Part shown: one piece after another, positions 33,275 to 38,607 of the stretch | Layout of the letters: the number at the start of each line of letters is the position of its first letter | How positions within the stretch are numbered: the stretch's first letter is position 1 | Assembly: GCA_964598255.1 (NCBI GenBank) | Contig: CAZRBA010000040.1 | Coordinates: forward strand, 1-38,607 | DNA from: Caldithrix sp964598255 | GTDB lineage: Bacteria; Calditrichota; Calditrichia; Calditrichales; Calditrichaceae | Direction: 5' to 3' | DNA length: 38,607 nt | Translations under genes and position numbers: made by a program | The notes under the pieces: generated by a model | What the model was told of the DNA's origin: nothing | The model's input: only the letters and a program-made list of their open reading frames with translations | Database searches by the model: none

Positions 33275-33370
33275 TCAGGCTCTTTTACTGTGATCTACGG
33301 CTTTCAATATTTTAATATTCAACACGATAAATCGCCACAATTGATAGAGCTTATTGGTTCGTTTAGACAT
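33275..33370 (-). CDS. Putative 31-aa basic amphipathic peptide downstream of SQR-like gene
   Basis: ATG 33370 to TGA 33277-33275 encodes 31 residues beginning MSKRTNKLYQLWRFIVLNI and continuing KILKAVDHSKRA. The ribosome site AAGGAG stands 7 bases before the ATG and is one of the best in the window. The gene begins 19 bases after the SQR-like stop on the same strand and is followed by a terminator, so it is the natural second gene of that transcript. The peptide is basic at both ends with a hydrophobic/aromatic centre that could lie on or in the membrane. No named family is recognised. It might be a small subunit or membrane tether of the flavoprotein, but that is inference. Confidence 0.55.
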   Translation of the reverse strand: MSKRTNKLYQLWRFIVLNIKILKAVDHSKRA

Positions 33371-33389
33371 AATGTATCTCCTTGGTTTT

Positions 33390-34817
33390 TTATTCAGGAA
33401 TAATACTCCAGCCGATGCGGCCTTTAAATTTCCACATAAAGGTCGTGTGGATCATCCGTTTCATCCAGGCCCCTGCCAAACCGCGTTCCATATGGGTAAC
33501 AAACAAATCGCGTCCTGCTTCGTTGGGGTAGCGACGATTATCAGGCACTACAGGGTACATAATCATGGTACCGGCGCCACCATCCCATAGCGAATCGCCC
33601 ATAGAAGCGATACAGGCAGCCACCATTTCGGTCATACGCTCTTTATGCGTCATCCGGCCGCTTTTGATCAAATCGATAATATTCTTGGCTACGACGCGAC
33701 CGATAATTCCCGAAACCATTCCTGTGCGCGGAGGAGCGGGCACAATGGTCATACCGTTAGGATTGGTATGCGGTCTGGAAATCGGTCCCGGAGGCGCAAA
33801 GGCAATACCGGCGGCAAAAATATTGGGATAATCCGGATTTTGATACACGGCTGGCCAGGCATCCGGATTCTTTTCCAGTTCATCATACGGCAGGCCGTAA
33901 ATGGCATCGACCAGCGTAAGCCCTGCTTTGTTAACCAGCTTGGCCGAAACATCATTACCATCTTTATCCAAATATTTCATGGGCACACCGAGAAACTGCG
34001 GGATAAGCATGGCAAAATCGTAAGGAGTTTCGCCTTTGTTGCCATCCCAATCTTCCCAGTAGATATTCTTTTCATCCACTTTGTAAACGCCTTTTTGAAT
34101 TTGCCATTGAATGCCGTATTCTTCGAAGATTTCACGAGCATATTCTTCGCTGGTGTAAATTTGTTTTCCTCGGCGTTCTTTAAGGCCGTGCACGCCAAAA
34201 TCGCCTAAAGCCGGTTCGTTTGTAAGCCATGTTAAATGCGCCTTATCGCGAATACCTTCCTTTTCCATTGCTTTGTGCAGGTTAGAAATAAACTCAAAAG
34301 CGGCGCCCTGACAGGTGGCTCCCGGATGGCCGGTACCCACAACTATTTTGAACGATTCTCCTTTTTTCATGCGTTTAAACATTTCCACCACCTTGTCGCG
34401 GGTTTGCAAGGTATGGTCCAACGTACAGACGGAATACGTATGCCCTTTGGGGCCCAAACCTTCCGTTGCCTCAAAATTAAGTTTTGGCCCGGTAGCATTG
34501 ATCAAGTAATCGTAACTCAACTTTTTTTGTCCACCATTCGCTTCTTCGGCAAGTACGTATTGTTCGTCCGGATGAATTTCGGTAACCCGACCATGTACAA
34601 AATTCACATGCAATTTTTTGTAAACCGGAGCCAGAGGGAAATGTACTTTTTCGGGTTTCATGTGATCGATCGAAACCCAAATAAGAGATGGAACAAACAG
34701 GAAATAATCATACTTGTTCACCACGATAATTTCATGTTTTTTACCCAAAGCAGAGCCCAAATAAAGTGCCGCGGTATGTCCGGCAAAGCCTGCTCCGATA
34801 ATAATTACTTTGGCCAT
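33390..34817 (-). CDS. Sulfide:quinone oxidoreductase-like flavoprotein
   Basis: 475 residues of the SQR/flavocytochrome-c sulfide dehydrogenase branch of the pyridine-nucleotide-disulfide superfamily. The FAD-binding GAGFAG motif lies at 8-13, with a second block at DYLINATGP and a third at NIFAAGIAFAPPG. Three Cys sit where SQRs use them for sulfide attack and polysulfide shuttling: C131 (YSVCTLD), C169 (GATCQGAAFEF) and C402 (VAACIASMGD). No signal peptide or transmembrane segment is present; SQRs bind membranes peripherally through the C-terminal region, here MIHTTFMWKFKGRIGW. AAGGA precedes the ATG. A 31-codon ORF follows it, and a CoADR-family gene is divergent. The SQR subtype and physiological direction are not settled. 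Confidence 0.85.
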   Translation of the reverse strand: MAKVIIIGAGFAGHTAALYLGSALGKKHEIIVVNKYDYFLFVPSLIWVSIDHMKPEKVHFPLAPVYKKLHVNFVHGRVTEIHPDEQYVLAEEANGGQKKLSYDYLINATGPKLNFEATEGLGPKGHTYSVCTLDHTLQTRDKVVEMFKRMKKGESFKIVVGTGHPGATCQGAAFEFISNLHKAMEKEGIRDKAHLTWLTNEPALGDFGVHGLKERRGKQIYTSEEYAREIFEEYGIQWQIQKGVYKVDEKNIYWEDWDGNKGETPYDFAMLIPQFLGVPMKYLDKDGNDVSAKLVNKAGLTLVDAIYGLPYDELEKNPDAWPAVYQNPDYPNIFAAGIAFAPPGPISRPHTNPNGMTIVPAPPRTGMVSGIIGRVVAKNIIDLIKSGRMTHKERMTEMVAACIASMGDSLWDGGAGTMIMYPVVPDNRRYPNEAGRDLFVTHMERGLAGAWMKRMIHTTFMWKFKGRIGWSIIPE

Positions 34818-35013
34818 AATCCATTCCTTCTTTTATGTTACTTCTCAGGTCACAAATAAATATACAACAAAAAATAGGCAAAAAAAATTCCTATGGGCTT
34901 TTCCGTTTTCTAAAATGCAGGTACCGAAATTAAAGAAGGTTTTGCTCGTACTTTCATTTGAAAGGAATAGGGTTTGACAGTATTTTATTAGCAAATAAGA
35001 AAGGATAGAAGGC

Positions 35014-36375
35014 ATGGCAAATCCATTGACGTACGTGATTGTCGGCGGGAATGCGGCCGGTATGTCCGCAGCGCGCCGGATTCGACGCAACGACCCGCAG
35101 GGGACTATTATTGTTTTGGAAAAATCGAATATTGTTTCCTACGGAGCATGCGGAATTCCCTACTACATTGCCGATATTATTAAAAATAAAAACGATTTAA
35201 TCGCATTACCAATCGAAAAATTTTTGGCTGACGGTATTGATGTTCGGGTTAAGCACGAAGTCATTAATATTGACATTCGAAAAAGATCCGTTTACTTCCG
35301 AGCCAACAATTCCTTGCAAACCCAAACGATTTCGTATGATCGGTTAATCCTATCATTAGGGGCCCGTCCTTTGGTACCCGAAATTCAGGGGACGGATTTA
35401 AATGGTGTGTTTACCGTCCGCTCGTTAGACGAAGCCGAAACGTTAAAGCAAGAATTGCAACAGGGGAAGCATAAAAAGGCAGTCATTATCGGCGGAGGTT
35501 CTATCGGGCTGGAAATGGCCGAAGCTTTGCGGGCATACGATGTACAGGTAAGCATTATCGAACGTTTGCCCCGCGTATTGCCCATTATCGATAGCGAAAT
35601 GGCAATGTTAGCGGAAGAAGAATTAAAGAGCAACGGTTGCGAAGTAATTACGGGAAAAGAAGTGAAAGAAATTCGGGGCGCATCGGGTGTTACGGGCGTG
35701 GCCTTGGCCGATGGTCAAACGCTTGAAGCTTCGCTGGTACTGGTAGCAGTAGGAGTACGTCCGAACACGGAATTAGCCGTAAAAGCAGGCATTCAGTTGG
35801 GTTCCGCGGGTGCTATTCAGGTTGATAGCCGCATGCGTACCAACATACGTCATGTTTACGCTGCAGGCGATTGTGCGGAAGTAAAACATTTGGTAATCAA
35901 CAAATTTGCCTACATTCCTTTGGGCAATACAGCCAACAAGCAGGGACGAATTGCCGGAGATAATGCCAGCGGCGGGCACAGTTTTTTATCCGGGGTCGTC
36001 GGCAATACGGCGGTTAAAGTGTTCGGTTTGGAAATTGCTCGTTCGGGAATTACGGAAGCCTATGCCAAGCGGTTAAAAATGCCGGTTAAAAGCGTGAAAA
36101 TTAAATCACGCACCGAAGCCCATTACATGCCAGGCAGCAAACCGATTCATGTTAAACTGATTTTCGATATTACCAGCGGACGGTTGCTGGGAGCACAAAT
36201 GATAGGCGGTGAAAATGTAGCCAAACGTATGGATATTTTGGCCACGGCTATCCAACAAAAAATGTCCGTCGCAGAAATCGCCCAATTGGATTTAAACTAC
36301 GCACCGCCCTTTGCTCCGGTTTGGGAGCCCATCTTAATTGCTGCCAATCAGGCCGTCAAATCGGTACGAAATTAA
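35014..36375 (+). CDS. CoA-disulfide reductase/NAD(P)H-dependent FAD enzyme
   Basis: 453 residues. The FAD-binding motif GGNAAGMSAARRIRR starts at 11, and the single catalytic Cys is C46 in SYGACGIPYY, the hallmark of the CoADR/NADH oxidase/NADH peroxidase group. A NAD(P)-binding GGGSIGLEMAEAL and a second FAD block (VYAAGDCAEV) follow. The C-terminal dimerisation domain contains LNYAPPFAPVWEPILIAA, the interface region bearing the functional Tyr in CoA-disulfide reductases. No C-terminal rhodanese domain is present. Relatives reduce CoA disulfide, sulfur/polysulfide (Nsr-type) or O2. The ribosome site is AAAGGATAGAAGG. It is divergent from the SQR-like gene, suggesting shared sulfur-redox chemistry. 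Confidence 0.88.
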   Translation: MANPLTYVIVGGNAAGMSAARRIRRNDPQGTIIVLEKSNIVSYGACGIPYYIADIIKNKNDLIALPIEKFLADGIDVRVKHEVINIDIRKRSVYFRANNSLQTQTISYDRLILSLGARPLVPEIQGTDLNGVFTVRSLDEAETLKQELQQGKHKKAVIIGGGSIGLEMAEALRAYDVQVSIIERLPRVLPIIDSEMAMLAEEELKSNGCEVITGKEVKEIRGASGVTGVALADGQTLEASLVLVAVGVRPNTELAVKAGIQLGSAGAIQVDSRMRTNIRHVYAAGDCAEVKHLVINKFAYIPLGNTANKQGRIAGDNASGGHSFLSGVVGNTAVKVFGLEIARSGITEAYAKRLKMPVKSVKIKSRTEAHYMPGSKPIHVKLIFDITSGRLLGAQMIGGENVAKRMDILATAIQQKMSVAEIAQLDLNYAPPFAPVWEPILIAANQAVKSVRN

Positions 36376-36481
36376 CGATCTTAACGAACGTTCCCGGCCG
36401 GTATCAAGTTGCTGTTTGCTAAATCCGTAAAATTCGGCCTTATGCTTTTACAACCGATAACCACGCGTTTTGTCGATATGT

Positions 36482-36988
36482 CTAATGATAGAATGCCTTT
36501 AATTCGTTTATTTTGTCGGCTAAAAAAGAACGCAATTGCGGTTCCCAAAACAAATGGTTGAGAAGCCGGGGATAAATTCCTTTAATTTGATACCGCAATT
36601 CCCAACGAATATTGGTGGTACCGTCCACCAGCTTTTGCAAATAGACGGTATGGGTAATGGATTTAAAGGGCTGAATGCCGCGCGAGGAATCTACTGGTAA
36701 TAACTTTAATCGAAACCGATTAAAATCGGCCACCGGACGATAGGTTACTGCCAACGGTTTGTCCTTCTTAAAATAGACCAGTCGAATACGAATACTATCC
36801 AGAGCCTGTGCCCCGCTATAAGGCCGATGGGTTGTTGTAAGAATCAATTGTTTAAAAGCGACCGGTTCGGGAATTTCCGTATTCAATTCGGCGGAAAGCG
36901 TAATATTTCCGTCCAAAGAAAACAGATAACCGTAAAGGCCCAAAATGACCAACGTAAAAAAGACAAATAAGAATTTAATCAGTTTCAT
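36482..36988 (-). CDS. Membrane-anchored SRPBCC-like protein
   Basis: 168 residues. One N-terminal membrane helix (KFLFVFFTLVILGLYGYLFS) is followed by a domain with the strand-rich middle and long amphipathic final helix typical of SRPBCC/START-like folds (LLNHLFWEPQLRSFLADKINELKAFYH at the end; residues written as the closing helix). The residue pattern VTYRPVADFNRFRLKLLPVD and THTVYLQKLVDGTTNIRWEL are consistent beta strands. Function unknown; such folds bind hydrophobic ligands. The ribosome site is weak. It is convergent with the CoADR-like gene (106-base gap) and divergent from the DUF1684 gene. Confidence 0.65.
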   Translation of the reverse strand: MKLIKFLFVFFTLVILGLYGYLFSLDGNITLSAELNTEIPEPVAFKQLILTTTHRPYSGAQALDSIRIRLVYFKKDKPLAVTYRPVADFNRFRLKLLPVDSSRGIQPFKSITHTVYLQKLVDGTTNIRWELRYQIKGIYPRLLNHLFWEPQLRSFLADKINELKAFYH

Positions 36989-37194
36989 GCTTTGATTTCA
37001 GCCAGTAAATTTTTAAATGAATGTAGCATTGCATATTCATTTTTGCAACTTATTTAGACTGCGCCGTAAATCAATTAAAACAAGTACCCGTATTTGGCAA
37101 AATAATTTTTACGGAATATGCTCTTTTTTATTTTTACACACAAAGATTGTTTATATTCGGAGTGGTAATTTGACGAACGACAAAGGAGAAAACA

Positions 37195-38094
37195 ATGCGT
37201 TCTCTTTTTTTTCTTTTAGTATTTTTGTTTGGCCTTTTGGCATCGTATACGCAAAAGAAAAATACCGATTACAACCGATACCAAACACGTATTGAGCACT
37301 GGCGCCAGCAACGTGTGCAACGTTTAAAACGTCCGGACGGTTGGCTTAGTTTAGTCGGCCTGTTTTGGTTGCACGAAGGACAAAATACGTTTGGCTTCGG
37401 CCGCAATAATGATATTCAATTTCCCGGAAAGAAACGACCAAAACGTCTCGGTAGCATTATTTGGAGCAACGATAGCCTGTATCTGGTTACGGGGGCAAAA
37501 GCTGATATTCGTATTCAACAAAAACCCGTAAAAAAAGCCTTTCTCCATTCGGATGCCACCGGAAAGCCGACCGTAATGACTTACGGTCCATACCTGTGGT
37601 ACATCATAAAACGTGGCGATCGATACGCTATTCGATTAAAAAACCGGCAAAATCCGGCTATTAACAATTTTAAAGGAATTTCCTACTTTCCGATATCTTT
37701 AAAGTGGCGCATTGCAGCCAAATTTGTTCCGTACAATCCGCCAAAAAAAATCGCCATTCCCACGGAAATCGGCACCATAGAACAAGAAAAAGCACCGGGC
37801 TACCTCGAATTCAAAGCGAAAGGTAAAACGCTTCATTTGAACGTTTTCGGCGAAAAGCCATCCGATACACTGTGGACCATTTTCACCGATGAGACCAGCG
37901 GCAGAGAAACATACGGAGCCGGTCGTTTTCTGGAAATTGCTCCACCGAACCAAAATGGCATGACCGTAATCGATTTTAACAAGGCATATAATCCGCCTTG
38001 CGCTTTTACCGAATTCGCCACTTGCCCCATGGCACCAAAAGAAAATTTTCTGCCAATCCGAGTGACCGCCGGAGAAAAATACGAAAGTAATTAA
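37195..38094 (+). CDS. DUF1684-domain exported protein
   Basis: 299 residues. The N-terminus is a signal peptide or anchor (LFFLLVFLFGLLASYTQ). The DUF1684 pattern is clear: PDGWLSLVGLFWLHEGQNTFG near residue 50, the strongly conserved DETSGRETYGAGRFLEI, and the C-terminal block VIDFNKAYNPPCAFTEFATC followed by PMAPKENFLP and VTAGEK. The family is widespread in Bacteroidota and Actinomycetota with no established reaction. The conserved Cys pair in the C-terminal block may be structural or metal-binding. The ribosome site AAGGAGA is strong. No operon partner is evident; the next gene is 179 bases downstream. Confidence 0.88.
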   Translation: MRSLFFLLVFLFGLLASYTQKKNTDYNRYQTRIEHWRQQRVQRLKRPDGWLSLVGLFWLHEGQNTFGFGRNNDIQFPGKKRPKRLGSIIWSNDSLYLVTGAKADIRIQQKPVKKAFLHSDATGKPTVMTYGPYLWYIIKRGDRYAIRLKNRQNPAINNFKGISYFPISLKWRIAAKFVPYNPPKKIAIPTEIGTIEQEKAPGYLEFKAKGKTLHLNVFGEKPSDTLWTIFTDETSGRETYGAGRFLEIAPPNQNGMTVIDFNKAYNPPCAFTEFATCPMAPKENFLPIRVTAGEKYESN

Positions 38095-38273
38095 TAGCGG
38101 ACATTCCGAGGGTTTCCCGATAAATAAATACGCATTTGTTATTATTGCCTTACGCTTTATTGGTTCGGAATATTTTTGTCGGAAATTCGTTAATACAATA
38201 TTGACGAAAACGGTAAATATCGGGAACGGATTTTGTTAGCGCTTATCCGTATTATGAACATAAAGGAAATACC

Positions 38274-38474
38274 ATGGAACCGCAAAAACCTATTTGCCCG
38301 ATTTTACCGGAAGTATTCTGTGCACAAGGCTTTGAAGCGGCACAAGAATGCGCACGTCGTATGAAAATGTCATTTGACCCTGTTGCGCACATCGAAGATT
38401 TTTTAATGATGCTGTGTGCTGCAGAAATCGCAGCAAAACGGGAAAACGCACCTACCAGCAATAAGATGAAATAA
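38274..38474 (+). CDS. 66-aa Cys-containing protein preceding E1 gene
   Basis: A 66-residue soluble protein with four Cys (PICPILPEVFCAQ, AQECARR, MMLCAAE). AAGGAA lies about 7 bases before the ATG. The body is predicted helical, with an acidic HIEDFLMMLCAAEIAAK segment and a basic tail. I do not recognise a family. The stop lies 11 bases before the ATG of a dehydrogenase E1 gene, so the two are likely co-transcribed, and a role linked to that complex is possible but unproven. Confidence 0.65.
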   Translation: MEPQKPICPILPEVFCAQGFEAAQECARRMKMSFDPVAHIEDFLMMLCAAEIAAKRENAPTSNKMK

Positions 38475-38485
38475 GAAAGGAACGT

Positions 38486-38607
38486 ATGCCTAAGAAGAAA
38501 ACAGCACCGACTCAAATAAAAGGATTTTCCAAAGAATTTTTACGGGATGTTTACCGTAATTACATCCGGGCCCGTTTTGCCGACGAAAAGATGATTATCA
38601 TGATTAA
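38486..38607 (+). CDS. 2-oxoacid dehydrogenase E1 component, 5' end only
   Basis: Only the first 40 codons are in the window. After a basic start (MPKKKTAPTQIKGFSKEFLR) comes YRNYIRARFADEKMIIMI, which matches the first conserved helix of thiamine-diphosphate E1 alpha or alpha-beta fused subunits (the Y/M-R-x-x-x-x-A-R-x-x-D-E-K pattern). AAAGGAA lies 6 bases before the ATG. The enzyme would decarboxylate pyruvate or branched-chain 2-oxoacids and transfer the acyl group to E2. Substrate class and domain structure cannot be judged from this fragment. Confidence 0.7.
   Translation, partial: MPKKKTAPTQIKGFSKEFLRDVYRNYIRARFADEKMIIMI

Noticed and set aside
34974..34979. Perfect TTGACA before the CoADR-like gene
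   Set aside because: A -10 box at normal spacing would put the start of transcription within the ribosome site, so it is probably not the promoter.

Overview
The window is a gene-dense, mid-GC bacterial chromosome segment. It most resembles a Calditrichota (Caldithrix-like) genome or a relative in the Bacteroidota/FCB sphere. The grounds are a 1.7-kaa secreted protein with a C-terminal NYPNPFN-type T9SS sorting domain, a TonB-dependent receptor with a carboxypeptidase-regulatory N-domain, a PEGA-domain Ser/Thr kinase, and a cytoplasmic group 3b-type [NiFe] hydrogenase. I place the phylum by gene content only. I see no tRNA, rRNA, insertion sequence, prophage or CRISPR array.

Layout. 1-801: tandem Uma2-family nuclease genes (the first cut by the window edge) sharing a nearly identical 138-bp 3' segment. 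917-5163: an OmpR-type regulator and histidine kinase (4-bp overlap), then a TonB-dependent receptor. 5209-13891 (minus): an exported TPR-like protein, a giant T9SS cargo protein with a beta-helix and about eight HYDIN-type repeats, and a hybrid GAF/PAS histidine kinase. 14199-19041 (minus): a tightly packed operon hydB-hydG-hydD-hydA, a hydrogenase maturation protease, and a receiver-only response regulator, ending in a clear terminator. Its promoter region holds TATAAT followed by a Rex-like 18-bp operator candidate. 19612-21954: PEGA-domain protein kinase with terminator. 22394-24244: a six-helix RegB-like sensor kinase and an ACT-domain protein. 24288-27255: an atypical SDR divergent from a split AtuA/DUF1446 pair, whose two genes are separated by a hairpin-rich spacer. 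27405-28436: a lipoprotein with three Ig-like domains behind a structured leader. 28556-30359 (minus): a glycine-zipper protein and a Cys/Met-metabolism PLP enzyme. 30529-32901: a membrane-anchored penicillin-acylase-family hydrolase. 33275-34817 (minus): a sulfide:quinone-reductase-like flavoprotein followed by an unannotated 31-codon ORF with a strong ribosome binding site. 35014-36375: a CoA-disulfide-reductase-family flavoenzyme. Then an SRPBCC-like protein, a DUF1684 protein, a 66-aa protein, and the start of a 2-oxoacid dehydrogenase E1 gene running off the end.

How it fits together. The hydrogenase, the SQR-like and CoADR-like flavoproteins and the PLP enzyme suggest an anaerobic, fermentative or sulfur-linked redox metabolism. 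The AtuA pair, the SDR and the E1 subunit suggest branched or acyl-CoA/2-oxoacid catabolism. Three histidine kinases, two response regulators (one receiver-only) and a Ser/Thr kinase make this a signalling-rich stretch.

The items I would look at first are: (1) the lipoprotein leader, where an 8-bp perfect hairpin buries a Shine-Dalgarno sequence in front of a 23-codon basic ORF that abuts the lipoprotein start; (2) the 31-aa peptide behind the SQR-like gene; (3) the Rex-like site before hydB; (4) the hairpin array between the two AtuA genes. None has been checked by search or experiment here.
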